Positions 1 through 8,007 are shown, numbered from the stretch's first letter. The stretch: 33,351 bases of DNA from Desulfotignum sp. (GCA_011390615.1 JAABSB010000020.1:1-33351); one strand, 5' to 3'. Notes: generated from the letters alone by a model not told the origin. Translations and numbers: made by a program.

Positions 1-820
1 AGCTTTCCCTCTTCTCCCAGACAATCCTCTCGGAAATGCAATTCTTTTTGAATCGCGCATGCCACGGCATTTTCAAGCTTAATGCCCTGTCCGCCCAGAA
101 CCTGCCCTGTATCATAGAAGTAAAATTTAGGTGCTTTTTGAATAGCCCTGGCGATGTTTTTGTGGAAAGGTGGTACTTTAAAAAGCACATACATATTCTC
201 AAGTATCGTTAACCACCTTTTTACTGTTACTGTGCGGGCTTTAGCCGTTTTTTAAGCCCGTGGTTTAAAGCCACCGTCTTTCAGACGTATTAGCTTTCAG
301 TCGGCGGTTAAACCCGCCGAGCTTTAAACCCACCGGCTTGCAGCCGGTGGTCGTTTAGTGTTTTATCTGAACACTGCAGATCCTGGGCCAGGGAACTATA
401 TGAAATCGGGCTTCCCACCCGGTGTTTTAACAATTGAATCAGTGTTTCAATCTGCGTAATTTGTTGAACATTCTCAACATCGATGAGATCTTGTTTTAAA
501 ATGATATCAAGATGAGATTTTTTCCAGCGGTTATAAAATCGGTTTGTCCCATTTAAAAAGGCTCTGGGAATCCGCCAAACGATAAAAGTTTGTCCAGTTC
601 AGCTTCAGGGTCGTCTGGTTTTAAATACGTGTAGATTTCTTTAAGATCCAAAGGATGCAATCTAAATTGAAAAAACCTCCCTGCGAGGGAATCACCAACT
701 TTTTTATAGGTATCTAATCTGGCACTGCCTGTAACAAGTATTGATGGCGGAATACCTTCCTTCATTCCGAAATAGTCAAGACTCTTTCGGAATATGGTCC
801 GATAAAGTCGATTGGATAGA
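1..820 (-). pseudogene. Broken AAA-family ATPase (DUF4143 type), N-terminus missing, frameshifted and interrupted
   Basis: Minus-strand reading frames give pieces of one ATPase of the AAA_14/DUF4143 family. The upstream piece (about 810-555) contains SILVTGSARLDTYKK and LAGRFFQFRLHPL, typical of the end of the ATPase domain. The next piece (about 559-363) continues in another frame after a one-base loss in the A run at 555-559 and ends in CSDKT. The last piece (about 228 to 1) begins KRWLTILENMYVLFKVPPF and includes KFYFYDTG, typical of DUF4143, and runs off the window edge. About 110 N-terminal residues with the P-loop are absent. Between the last two pieces lies a hairpin-rich insertion. 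Such ATPases are common in accessory DNA and their function is poorly known. This copy is certainly inactive as drawn. Confidence 0.8.
229..353. repeat. ~125-bp hairpin-rich element inserted in the ATPase gene
   Basis: The segment is a run of short palindromes: 235-260 (cgggctt..aagcccg), 260-274 (gtggtttaaagccac), 277-286, 301-320 (TCGGCGG/CCGCCGA) and 330-350 (CCACCGGCT/AGCCGGTGG). It is flanked by near-identical 9-mers TTTACTGTT (220-228) and TTTAGTGTT (354-362). Removing 229-362 restores the ATPase frame exactly (CSDKT-VKRW), so this is an insertion with a probable 9-bp target duplication. It carries no ORF. It resembles REP/MITE-like non-autonomous elements, and the family is not recognised. 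Confidence 0.75.
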
Positions 821-857
821 CCAATAATTTAACACCCAAATAAGCGGCTCGTCCGGT

Positions 858-1216
858 TCATTTGGAAAGTTGATTTTGGCAGAGTAGATTCATTATCAAT
901 TTGATTAATGTGTCTTTTTGTTTTGGATCAGATTCCGCAACCAACAATGTAAGTGCAGCAAGTCCGGTATCATTGATCACTGGTTGCCCGGCCTCAGATA
1001 ATAAACGACCATTCCGATGTAAGAAATCTATAAACAAATATGCACCGCTCCGCTTGTTTCCGTCTGTGAAAGGATGATTTCTTAACCACGAAATAAAGCA
1101 AGTGAGCAGCCTTACTTTCACTCGTTGGATAAGCAGGCTCGCCAAAGACACAAGGTATTCTTTCAGGCGCTGAGTGGCCCATATTCTGAAACGAGTTCCT
1201 TTTTTTGAATTGACGC
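858..1216 (-). pseudogene. Remnant of RhuM-type virulence protein with Fic/DOC domain
   Basis: Three minus-strand pieces match successive parts of the RhuM-Fic family. The first, about 1216-1138, reads GYSVNSKKGTRFRIWATQR, the hallmark of the RhuM domain. The second, in a different frame, reads YPTSESKAAHLLYFVVK. The third, again shifted by one extra base in the run at 1078-1080, reads NHPFTDGNKRSGAYLF, the Fic motif HPFxxGNxR, and then runs to the stop at 858. The region between RhuM and Fic, normally around 100 residues, is deleted, and the RhuM N-terminus is missing. Intact relatives carry an AMPylation-type Fic fold and often sit with restriction or toxin genes. This copy should be dead. 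Confidence 0.75.
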
Positions 1217-1343
1217 TGTAACCAACTGAAATTCACTATTCATCAATCCTTTTGGAAAAAGTTCTGACGCGGCTTCTGTGTGGTCATTCGATGATTGCCG
1301 GGAATATTGCATCTGTTTCATCCTCTCTGATTATTGGTCGATA

Positions 1344-2291
1344 TTATTCTTTTCGAATTTTCAATGAACGAGAAGCCATCTGCTCTATCAGGCCTGCCGA
1401 TTTCATAATGCATTCGAGACTCACGTAAGGCGGCAGCATGGATTTTTTTTCAATATAACCGCTCAGGTATTTTTCAGACTGCGTTCTTATGCCTAACCGT
1501 TTGCATACCAAAAATGAAATGGATTCCGCTTCAAATTCCCTGGTGGTACGAGGCAGCCCCCGGCGGTCAGGCCACCACTTTTTATTGGTGGTTCCCAAAT
1601 GGCCGCAGTACAAATGGCCTAATTCGTGAACAAGGGTCGCGTAATTTTCCGTCTTGATTGTACCGGCTGTATCCTCTTTCAGGCAGATTTCATATTTCGA
1701 CGTAATCATGACATACACAGGGCCTTTTTTGTTTTTCCCATTCTGGAACTGTAATTGAATCGTTTGTTTCTTGTCAGGAATCCTACTGATACACCCTGCC
1801 GCCTGTGAACCCGCTTTTTGATAGAATACCCTCACTCCATCTCTCTTGCTGTTTTCAATCGTTTTAACAAGTTCCTTTGTAACGGCTTTCCCCTCAATTT
1901 TGAACGGGTCGGTGACCCTGAGAGGCAGTGATTTTGCACCTTGCAAAGGCTCTGTATCTGATACATCAAACACAAACATGACTGGCCCCATCGGTTGCAG
2001 GATTATCAAGGGATTTGCATTGGGTTTCACCCTCCGGGAAAACTCTTTTTTCCACCTGTGTGCCGGGGCGACAAATCTGGCCCCGGGGCGTTGCGTATAT
2101 ATCAGAAAGGCATTATAGGGTGAATAGAACCGAAATGTTGAAACAAATTTCATCAATTCATGATATTCATCACTTTGCCTATGGGCCAGTGTGGCCTTGA
2201 AAAGATCGTCAAGTGCACGCTTGGCACTTTCTTTATCCCACGCCTCATGCGGAGACGGTAGTTCGAGCGGAAACAGTTTTAGTTGGTTCAT
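1344..2291 (-). CDS. ArdC-like / ImmA-IrrE family zinc metallopeptidase
   Basis: This 315-residue protein starts at ATG 2291-2289, preceded by AAGGAGAAC at ideal spacing. A longer reading upstream of this ATG is not supported. Residues about 20-110 (YSPYNAFLIYTQRPGARFV, ILQPMGPVMFVFDVSDTE) resemble the ArdC N-terminal domain found on conjugative elements. Residues 222-226 form HELGH, with a further acidic stretch EFEAES at 252-257 that can supply the third zinc ligand, as in ImmA/IrrE peptidases. Family members cleave repressors or act in anti-restriction on mobile elements; the substrate here is unknown. No signal peptide is seen, so it is probably cytoplasmic. Its place between broken toxin genes and a MazF module fits remnants of an integrated element. 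Confidence 0.75.
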   Translation of the reverse strand: MNQLKLFPLELPSPHEAWDKESAKRALDDLFKATLAHRQSDEYHELMKFVSTFRFYSPYNAFLIYTQRPGARFVAPAHRWKKEFSRRVKPNANPLIILQPMGPVMFVFDVSDTEPLQGAKSLPLRVTDPFKIEGKAVTKELVKTIENSKRDGVRVFYQKAGSQAAGCISRIPDKKQTIQLQFQNGKNKKGPVYVMITSKYEICLKEDTAGTIKTENYATLVHELGHLYCGHLGTTNKKWWPDRRGLPRTTREFEAESISFLVCKRLGIRTQSEKYLSGYIEKKSMLPPYVSLECIMKSAGLIEQMASRSLKIRKE

Positions 2292-2301
2292 TTTGTTCTC
2301 C

Positions 2302-2517
2302 TTAAAGCAGATGCCGGGCGGCGTTGCTGCGCTCATCCCGGACACGGAGCAACTGATCCCCCTGGTCCAGGTTCTTTGATGGCAGGGGGAAGCGGATGTT
2401 GTCATTGCGGGGATAGCGTTTGCCCGTGGCGGGGAGATCGCTATCAAGCCCGGCCCACCTGGCTCGCACCAGGCGGCCGTCAGCTGCACGCAGAGGTTCG
2501 CCTCTGGGTATTTTGCG
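2302..2517 (-). pseudogene. C-terminal fragment of an unidentified protein, cut by the MazF gene end
   Basis: A minus-strand frame is open from just below the mazF-like stop to a TAA at 2304-2302 that directly precedes the metallopeptidase SD. It reads, in part, GEPLRAADGRLVRARWAGLD and RYPRNDNIRFPLPSKNLDQG, ending VRDERSNAARHLL. It has no start codon in context, and its GC content is higher than that of the neighbouring toxin genes. It looks like a real coding tail that was upstream of the metallopeptidase before the toxin-antitoxin module arrived. I do not recognise the family. Confidence 0.4.
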
Positions 2518-2886
2518 CTATGTATTCAGTTCAAAAACAACCTTTAAAGACTGGCTAATTTCCTGAATTTTGTCTACTGACAATCTCCCCCGGATTTTGA
2601 CCAATCTATGACGATGATCTATTGGACGTGTCTGCAAACAGTCTGCTACCGATTTTTTAGATAAACCATTCTCTGATGAAGAAAAAATTTCAACATTGGT
2701 TTTTATTCGCGTTTTTTTTTCACTCCATTCCGTAATTGGAACAACTTGGATAACAGGGACTCTTTCATTATAAATATCGTTAGTCACAACGACACAAGAT
2801 CTGATTTTTCCAGTTTCTGAACCTTTTATCGGATCAAGATTGATGTCAATAATCATACCTCTTTTCAGTATTGTCATTCTGGCCAT
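2518..2886 (-). CDS. MazF/PemK-type mRNA interferase toxin
   Basis: The 122-residue protein has the PemK/MazF fold signature: RGMIIDINLDPIKGSE near the N-terminus, then KIRSCVVVTNDIYNE with the conserved Arg29, a VIQVVPITE strand, and KKSVADCLQTRPIDHRHR followed by IRGRLS. Members cut mRNA at short specific sequences and are neutralised by a small partner. Start and stop overlap the upstream gene in TGATG (2888-2884), so the pair is translationally coupled. A second ATG three codons in is possible. All family landmarks are present, so it is probably functional. Confidence 0.88.
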   Translation of the reverse strand: MARMTILKRGMIIDINLDPIKGSETGKIRSCVVVTNDIYNERVPVIQVVPITEWSEKKTRIKTNVEIFSSSENGLSKKSVADCLQTRPIDHRHRLVKIRGRLSVDKIQEISQSLKVVFELNT

Positions 2887-3107
2887 CAGTTTAATGCAAT
2901 TTCGGTCAATTCTTTCAAATCATCATCTTCAGAATAAATTTCAGAATATAACTCAGCGGATTTTTTTAGACTTTCAAGTTCAAGTTCTTTCTTGAAATGC
3001 TCTATAGCCTCACGAAGCATAGCGCTTTTATCTTTAAATCCATAGACTTTAAAGTTATTCAAAAACTGGGCCTGCGTTTCTTCAACGCTGAATTTTGCCT
3101 GCAACAT
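2886..3107 (-). CDS. Antitoxin partner of the MazF-like toxin
   Basis: A 73-residue acidic, lysine-rich protein encoded immediately before the toxin and overlapping it by one base. Residues about 1-40 could form a ribbon-helix-helix or similar DNA-binding fold (FLNNFKVYGFKDKSAMLREAIEHF), and the C-terminal tail SEIYSEDDDLKELTEIALN is acidic, as expected for a toxin-binding segment. A strong SD (AAGGAGG) lies upstream of ATG 3107-3105. Assignment rests on gene order, size and charge; the exact antitoxin family is uncertain. Confidence 0.75.
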   Translation of the reverse strand: MLQAKFSVEETQAQFLNNFKVYGFKDKSAMLREAIEHFKKELELESLKKSAELYSEIYSEDDDLKELTEIALN

Positions 3108-3153
3108 ATGGCCTCCTTTTGAGTACTCGTATTGGGTCCTTATTTACAGGCCC

Positions 3154-3182
3154 ATTATAGGGACCAAAACACCGGAAGTCAA
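3154..3182 (-). promoter_or_regulatory. Sigma-70 promoter of the MazEF-like operon with possible operator
   Basis: On the minus strand TTGACT (3182-3177), 17 bases, TATAAT (3159-3154), a near-consensus promoter 47 bases upstream of the antitoxin start. Arms TTGGGTCC (plus 3132-3139) and GGACCAA (plus 3161-3167) form an imperfect inverted repeat around the start site. This could be the autoregulatory operator. Confidence 0.7.
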
Positions 3183-3258
3183 TAACTGTTGCATCCAAAA
3201 CAGTGAAAGCGGCCGGGAGTCCGCTGGGTTCCGGCGTGACCCTGGGTTTCGCTTTTCG

Positions 3259-3660
3259 CTACCATATCACTGTCAGCGGTTCCAGATGTTGAAGTTTTTT
3301 GTCCGCAGTGATCAGCGGGGCATTGTGATGAATTGCCGTCGCTGCAATCAGGCGGTCGGCAGGATCATTATGATGAAAAAAGTCTTCCTGGGACAGGGAT
3401 GCTATTTCCGGTGTAATCGGCCAGACAGTCAAGGATAAAGCCAGACAAAGATCCGTCATGTACTGTACCGGTGAGATGTCATTTCGCAATCGACCGAAAT
3501 GCATCAGCATGGCAATTTCCCAGAATGAAATATCTGAACAGGCAAGCGTTTTGTCATCCAATCCGGTTTCAATGGCAGATTGGGCCGCATTGCTCAGGCG
3601 CATCGGGTCATCTTGCCAGAAGATCAGAATATGGGTATCACAAATTATCCGCGTCTGCAT
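3259..3660 (-). CDS. vapC: VapC-like PIN-domain ribonuclease toxin
   Basis: The 133-residue protein is the usual length of PIN toxins. The acidic metal-binding residues are in place: Asp8 in IICDTH, Glu48 in SFWEIAML, Asp99 and Asp102 in NDPADRLIAATA, and Asp120 in LITADKKL. PIN toxins cleave structured RNA such as tRNA in a Mg2+-dependent manner. The start ATG (3660-3658) lies inside the antitoxin gene (23-base overlap), which indicates coupling. No truncation is visible. Confidence 0.88.
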   Translation of the reverse strand: MQTRIICDTHILIFWQDDPMRLSNAAQSAIETGLDDKTLACSDISFWEIAMLMHFGRLRNDISPVQYMTDLCLALSLTVWPITPEIASLSQEDFFHHNDPADRLIAATAIHHNAPLITADKKLQHLEPLTVIW

Positions 3661-3877
3661 GCCATTCTCCCCCGGCAGGTTCTAAAATGTCTCCTTTGAT
3701 CATTGTACCCCGTAATTTCATGAGCCGGTTGTGGGCCTCTTTTGCAGCATCGGATTCAGGTACAAGGCGGGCAATTTTTTTTCCATGGCTTGTTATCAAA
3801 AATTCAACCCCTTTTTGTACCTGTTTCATATAATGCGGAAGATGGTTGCGAAACTCCGTTATGTTCACTTGCGGCAT
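3638..3877 (-). CDS. Phd/YefM-type antitoxin of the VapC toxin
   Basis: A 79-residue protein beginning MPQVNITEFRNHLPHYMKQV, with the segment VEFLITSHGKKIARLVP typical of the Phd/YefM DNA-binding fold, and an acidic C-terminal tail likely to wrap the toxin. The start at ATG 3877-3875 has GGAGG five bases upstream. The frame is open for another 48 codons upstream, but that stretch covers the promoter and is unlikely to be coding. It would repress its own promoter through the palindrome at 3915-3926. Confidence 0.85.
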   Translation of the reverse strand: MPQVNITEFRNHLPHYMKQVQKGVEFLITSHGKKIARLVPESDAAKEAHNRLMKLRGTMIKGDILEPAGGEWHADADNL

Positions 3878-3900
3878 CGTCACCTCCAGTTGGAACGTTA

Positions 3901-3951
3901 TTTCTGTACATATTTTCTGTACAGAATAATCCATGGCATATCTTTTGTCAA
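3901..3951 (-). promoter_or_regulatory. Promoter and palindromic operator of the vapBC-like operon
   Basis: On the minus strand TTGACA (3951-3946), 17 bases, TATTCT (3928-3923). A perfect palindrome TTCTGTACAGAA (3915-3926) covers the -10 box, and a second copy of its half, TTTCTGTACA, starts 13 bases away (3901-3910 versus 3914-3923). The layout suits cooperative binding of a Phd-type antitoxin. Confidence 0.72.
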
Positions 3952-4064
3952 TTTTTGTTTTGAAAGAGACCGTGGAAGAAAAAAACAGCTCCGCTCTGTC
4001 GGTTACAGGGATTGCAACCAATGGGGTGATGATACTGTATATTAAAAGAGATTTGAAAATGCAA

Positions 4065-4080
4065 TAGGGGAAAACCCCTA
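4065..4080. other. Small perfect hairpin, possible terminator remnant
   Basis: TAGGGG AAAA CCCCTA forms a perfect 6-bp stem with a 4-base loop. No T run follows on either strand, so a terminator role is uncertain. It sits at the junction between the accessory zone and the fad operon. Confidence 0.3.
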
Positions 4081-4113
4081 GAATACTGGGCTTGTTTTAG
4101 TTGCACCGCCGGG

Positions 4114-4150
4114 AAAAAAGCCGGGGTTCCAAAATACTTGGAACCCCGGC
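4114..4150 (-). terminator. Rho-independent terminator of the fadN-fadA operon
   Basis: A 13-bp perfect stem (GCCGGGGTTCCAA / TTGGAACCCCGGC, 4120-4150) with a 5-base loop. On the minus strand it is followed by six T (plus-strand A run 4114-4119). It lies 40 bases downstream of the thiolase stop codon. Confidence 0.9.
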
Positions 4151-4190
4151 CGGTAAGCTGCTTATGCTGTCCGGTTTACATCATGCGGGA

Positions 4191-5369
4191 TCAGAGACGC
4201 TCAAAAATGGCGGCTGCGCCCATGCCGCCGCCGATGCACATGGACACGATGCCGTATTTGCCCTTGACCTCTTTGAGGTTGGCCAGGCAGGTGGCGGTGA
4301 GTTTGGCACCGGTGCATCCCAGGGGATGGCCCAGGGCGATGGCGCCGCCGTGGATGTTGATCTTGTCCATGTATTTTTCCAGGCCCAGCTCCCTGATGCA
4401 GTAAAGGGCCTGGGAAGCAAAGGCTTCATTAATTTCATAGATGTCGATGTCGTCAATGGTCATGCCGGCCTGTTCCAGGACTTTGGGGATGGCGTATCTG
4501 GGGCCCACGCCCATTTCATCGGATTTGCACCCGATGGTGGCATAGGACACCAGCCGGGCAATGGGGGTCAGGCCCAGTTCATCGCATTTTTCTTTGGAGG
4601 CGATGATGGTGGCGGCGGCCCCGTCCGTGGTCTGGGAGGAGTTGCCTGCCGTGACAGAGCCGTTGGCCTTGAACACGGTGCGCAGTTTGGCCAGGCCCTC
4701 CACAGTGGATTCCCGGATGCCGTCATCATGCTGGACAATAAAGGTTTCTTTTTTGTAGGTGCCGTCCGCCTGTTTCACGTATTTTATTGCGGGCGTGGGA
4801 ACGATTTCCGTGAACAGGCCGTTGTCCCTGGCTCTCGCCGCCTTTGACTGGGATGCGGCGGCAAAGGCATCCTGGTCTTCCCTGGAAATGTTGTACCGTT
4901 CTGCCACGTTTTCCGCAGTGATGCCCATGGATACGAACATTTCAGGGTTGGTGCGGGAATATTCCGGATGGGGCCGGGGTACGTTGCCGCCCATGGGCAC
5001 ATAGGTCATGGATTCCACGCCCGCGCCCATGGTGATGTCGGACCAGCCCATCTGGACCCGCATGGAGGCCAGGGCAATGGCTTCCAGGCCCGAGGCGCAG
5101 AACCGGTTCACAGTGGCGCCGGACACTTTGTCTGGAAATCCGGCCATTTTCAGGGCCACACGGCCCAGATTCAGTCCCTGTTCCGCTTCAGGGAACGCGC
5201 ATCCCAGCATCACGTCATCAAAATGGTCCGGGGACAGATTGGGGGTTTTTTCCACAGCCGATTTCATAATAAAGGTGATCAGCTCTTCGGGCCGGGTCTG
5301 GTTGAACTGGCCTCTTTTCTGTTTGCAGCCCGGGGTCCGGACCGATTGTACAATATATGCGTCTTTCAT
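4191..5369 (-). CDS. fadA: Acetyl-CoA acyltransferase (3-ketoacyl-CoA thiolase)
   Basis: This 392-residue thiolase has normal family length. The nucleophile is Cys91 in NRFCASGLEA, His348 is in GGAIALGHPLGCTGAK, and the second catalytic cysteine Cys378 is in MCIGGGMG. NEAFA is also present. It would cleave 3-ketoacyl-CoA with CoA to acetyl-CoA and a shortened acyl-CoA, the last step of beta-oxidation, in the cytoplasm. It follows fadN by 15 bases and ends at a strong terminator, so the two form an operon. Acetyl-CoA C-acetyltransferase activity cannot be excluded, but the partner gene argues for fatty acid breakdown. Confidence 0.92.
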   Translation of the reverse strand: MKDAYIVQSVRTPGCKQKRGQFNQTRPEELITFIMKSAVEKTPNLSPDHFDDVMLGCAFPEAEQGLNLGRVALKMAGFPDKVSGATVNRFCASGLEAIALASMRVQMGWSDITMGAGVESMTYVPMGGNVPRPHPEYSRTNPEMFVSMGITAENVAERYNISREDQDAFAAASQSKAARARDNGLFTEIVPTPAIKYVKQADGTYKKETFIVQHDDGIRESTVEGLAKLRTVFKANGSVTAGNSSQTTDGAAATIIASKEKCDELGLTPIARLVSYATIGCKSDEMGVGPRYAIPKVLEQAGMTIDDIDIYEINEAFASQALYCIRELGLEKYMDKINIHGGAIALGHPLGCTGAKLTATCLANLKEVKGKYGIVSMCIGGGMGAAAIFERL

Positions 5370-5384
5370 TGATATCTCCTCCTT

Positions 5385-7793
5385 CTAGTTTCTGAGCGGT
5401 TTGCCGGTTTTGAGCATGTGGTCGATCCTGGCAACGGTTTTTTCCTCTTTGCAGAAATCCACGAACGCTTCCCGTTCCAGTTTCAGGATAGTGTCTTCAC
5501 TTACTTCAGATCCCACATTCACATCACCGCCGCTCATGACATAAGCGATCCGTTTGGCAAGGAACGCGTCATGGTCGCTCATGAAATTACCGTTGCGCAT
5601 GTTGTAGATTTCCGCATTCACCATTCCCTGGCCGGCATCGCCCATCACTTTCAAGGGCTGCTTCATGGGCGGTGCATAGCCGTCATCCACCATGCGGAGC
5701 ACCTCTTTTTTGGCCTCTCCCACCAAAGTGTCCCGGTTGAATACAATGCGGTCAGCCTGTCCCAGAAATCCGTTGCCCACGGCCTGGGCCGCAGACATGG
5801 ACACGGCTGCCATACCGATTTTCATGAACGCTGCCACAAAGATCTTTGCCAGGTCCAGATCCTTGACAGTTTTTCCGGGCAGGGCATTTACATGTTTTTT
5901 CCACAGGTTCATGGTGCCGCCGCCTGCGGGCAGCAGGCCGACGCCGATTTCCACCAGTCCCATGTACAGCTCTGCATGGGCCACGATGCGGTCCGCACCC
6001 AGGCAGGTCTCACACCCGCCGCCCAGGGTCATGCCGTAGGGGGCCGCCACCACTGGGAAGGGGGCGTATTTTGTGGCCTGGATACCATCCTGGGCTTTTT
6101 TCAGGAACGCCTCGATTTCCGTGTATTTTTTGTCATGGCAGAGTTTTGCCACAAACCCCAGGTCTGCGCCGGCGGAAAATGCGCCGGGCATGCCGCCGGC
6201 TTCATTGCCGATCACCAGACCCACACCGTTCTTGTCCACATAATCCAGGCCGTCGGCAATGGAATCCACGATCTCGGCGTTGATGGCATTCATCTTGGTA
6301 TGGAATTCCAGACAGAACACCCCGTCTCCGATATCCACCAGGGAGGCGGAAGCGTTTTCTTTCACCATTTTGTTGTTACCTTTGGCCGCGGCAATGGAGA
6401 CCAGGGCATCCGGCACAGGCACGGGTTTGTAGCCGGCGGATGCAAAATCATAAAAGTAGCGAACCCCGTTTTCCAGTTTGTAAAAGCAGGTGTTGCCGGC
6501 ATCCAGCATGGCCTTGACATTGGCCGGGATCTCCAGGCCGTCTGCGGCCATTCTTTCCACTGCCTCTGCCATGCCATAGGCATCCCAGAGTTCAAAGGGC
6601 CCCATTTCAAAATTGTAGCCCCATTTCATGGCATTGTCGATCTCCACGATGGTATCGGCGATCTCCGGGATTCGGTTGGCGGCATACTGAAAAGAATTGG
6701 CTGCCAGTTTCCAGGCGAACTTTCCGGCTTTGTCATCGGCCTTGAGCACGGTGTTGACCTTTTCGGTGAGGGTGCCGGCTTTTTTGGCTGCATCCAGGCA
6801 GGGGAAGGTGGGCCGTGTCAGGTCTTCATATTCCAGGGTGTCCAGGTTCAGGACCTTGCGCACTTTTTTCCATTCCGGGGTGAGTTCGGTTTTGTAGAAT
6901 CCGCCCTGGGTCTTGTTGCCCAGCAGGTTTTTATCCGCCATTTTCTGGACAAAATCGGGCAGCTGCATGATATCGCGCTGCTCGTCATTCACACACAGGT
7001 CATAGGAGTTCTGGGCCACGTGCATCATGATGTCCAGGCCCACCAGGTCCGTGGTCTTGAAGATGGCGGTTTTGGGCCGGCCCATGGCAGGGCCGAAAAT
7101 GGCATCCACTTCCGGCACGGTGAGGCCGTCTGCCTGCATGAACCGCATGGCTGCGCTGATGCCCTGGATCCCGATGCGGTTGCCCACAAAGTTGGGGGTG
7201 TCCTTGGCCCAGACAATGCCTTTACCCAGGTTTTTCTCACCGAATTTTGCCATGAAATCCAGGATTTCAGGCAGTGTGTCTTCGCCGGGGATCAGTTCCA
7301 GCAGGTGCATGTACCGCACCGGATTGAAAAAATGTGTGCCCATGAAATGCTGTCTGAATTCCGCGGAAAACCCTTTGGTGATGTCCTGGAGCGGGATGCC
7401 CGAGGTGTTGGTGGTGACAATGGCGCCGGGTTTTCTAATTTTTGCCACTTTTTCAAACAGGCTGCGTTTGATGTCCAGCCGTTCCACCACCACTTCAACG
7501 ATCCAGTCGCAGTCGCCCAGTTTTTCAATATCATCTTCCAGGTTGCCGATGGAGATCAGTCCGGCATCTTTTTTGTTAAAGAACAGAGAGGGAGAAGATG
7601 CCAGTGCCGCATCCAGGCCAGCCTTGACAATCCGGTTCCGGGCCGCCGGGTCGTTTTTTTCTTCATCTTTCAGATCAAAGGGTACAATGTCCAGCAGCAG
7701 CACCTTGACACCGGCACCGGCCAGAAGGGCAGCGATGCCGCCTCCCATGATACCGGACCCGATGACAGCGGCCTTTCTGATTTTTCTTGCCAT
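5385..7793 (-). CDS. fadN: FadN-type 3-hydroxyacyl-CoA dehydrogenase / enoyl-CoA hydratase fusion
   Basis: The 802-residue protein starts with a Rossmann NAD site (GSGIMG, Gly12/14/17). His154 lies in GTHFFNPVRYMHLLELIPG, the catalytic segment of 3-hydroxyacyl-CoA dehydrogenases. After the two dehydrogenase C-domains comes a crotonase domain (about 480-700) with AFSAGADLG and both catalytic glutamates in GGGCETCLGAD and GLVEIGVGLLPAGGG. The dehydrogenase-first order is that of FadN, not of E. coli FadB/FadJ, where the hydratase comes first. It should hydrate enoyl-CoA and oxidise 3-hydroxyacyl-CoA. The start has AGGAGG upstream. A FadR-like box lies over the likely transcription start. Confidence 0.9.
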   Translation of the reverse strand: MARKIRKAAVIGSGIMGGGIAALLAGAGVKVLLLDIVPFDLKDEEKNDPAARNRIVKAGLDAALASSPSLFFNKKDAGLISIGNLEDDIEKLGDCDWIVEVVVERLDIKRSLFEKVAKIRKPGAIVTTNTSGIPLQDITKGFSAEFRQHFMGTHFFNPVRYMHLLELIPGEDTLPEILDFMAKFGEKNLGKGIVWAKDTPNFVGNRIGIQGISAAMRFMQADGLTVPEVDAIFGPAMGRPKTAIFKTTDLVGLDIMMHVAQNSYDLCVNDEQRDIMQLPDFVQKMADKNLLGNKTQGGFYKTELTPEWKKVRKVLNLDTLEYEDLTRPTFPCLDAAKKAGTLTEKVNTVLKADDKAGKFAWKLAANSFQYAANRIPEIADTIVEIDNAMKWGYNFEMGPFELWDAYGMAEAVERMAADGLEIPANVKAMLDAGNTCFYKLENGVRYFYDFASAGYKPVPVPDALVSIAAAKGNNKMVKENASASLVDIGDGVFCLEFHTKMNAINAEIVDSIADGLDYVDKNGVGLVIGNEAGGMPGAFSAGADLGFVAKLCHDKKYTEIEAFLKKAQDGIQATKYAPFPVVAAPYGMTLGGGCETCLGADRIVAHAELYMGLVEIGVGLLPAGGGTMNLWKKHVNALPGKTVKDLDLAKIFVAAFMKIGMAAVSMSAAQAVGNGFLGQADRIVFNRDTLVGEAKKEVLRMVDDGYAPPMKQPLKVMGDAGQGMVNAEIYNMRNGNFMSDHDAFLAKRIAYVMSGGDVNVGSEVSEDTILKLEREAFVDFCKEEKTVARIDHMLKTGKPLRN

Positions 7794-7847
7794 GATGTCC
7801 TCCTAAATTATGTTGTCAGTTGCAATTCTGGTTTATCCAAAATTTTT

Positions 7848-7866
7848 ATGAATGAGTATTCATTTT
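7848..7866. promoter_or_regulatory. FadR-like operator box 1
   Basis: Perfect palindrome ATGAAT-gagt-ATTCAT (7848-7863). Read from 7849 it matches 14 of the 16 defined positions of the Bacillus subtilis TetR-family FadR box as I recall it (TGAATGAnTAnTCATTCA). It overlaps the predicted start site of fadN transcription, so bound repressor would block the operon. The regulator gene is not in the window. Confidence 0.65.
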
Positions 7867-7867
7867 T

Positions 7868-7896
7868 GATTAACAGAAAAACCCCGGGGTTGTCAA
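7868..7896 (-). promoter_or_regulatory. Likely promoter of fadN-fadA
   Basis: On the minus strand TTGACA (7896-7891), 17 bases, TTAATC (7873-7868). The -35 is consensus, the -10 is weak. The start site would fall about 7861, inside FadR-like box 1. Confidence 0.5.
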
Positions 7897-8007
7897 GAAA
7901 AATAATTCCCGGCAGCCGGAAGGATATTTCCATTCAATTTCAAAATGTTATGATAGTAATGATACAGGGTGCGCCAGCATGCAATCCTGGTTGAAAAAAA
8001 ATTCAAA

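Noticed and set aside
229-353. CRISPR array
   Set aside because: The repeats are palindromes of different sequence and length with no regular spacers.
740-850. Short open stretch upstream of the ATPase remnant in a different frame (reads VKLLVYPIDFIGPYSERVL)
   Set aside because: Could be a relic of another gene, but it is too short to identify and has no start or neighbour support.
4101-4847. 248-codon plus-strand ORF opposite fadA
   Set aside because: Shadow of the thiolase gene; it also runs through the terminator hairpin.
5418-7994. 858-codon open frame on the plus strand opposite fadN
   Set aside because: It is an antisense shadow of the GC-rich fadN gene: rich in His, Gly, Phe and Gln with no domain, while fadN is complete and well recognised.
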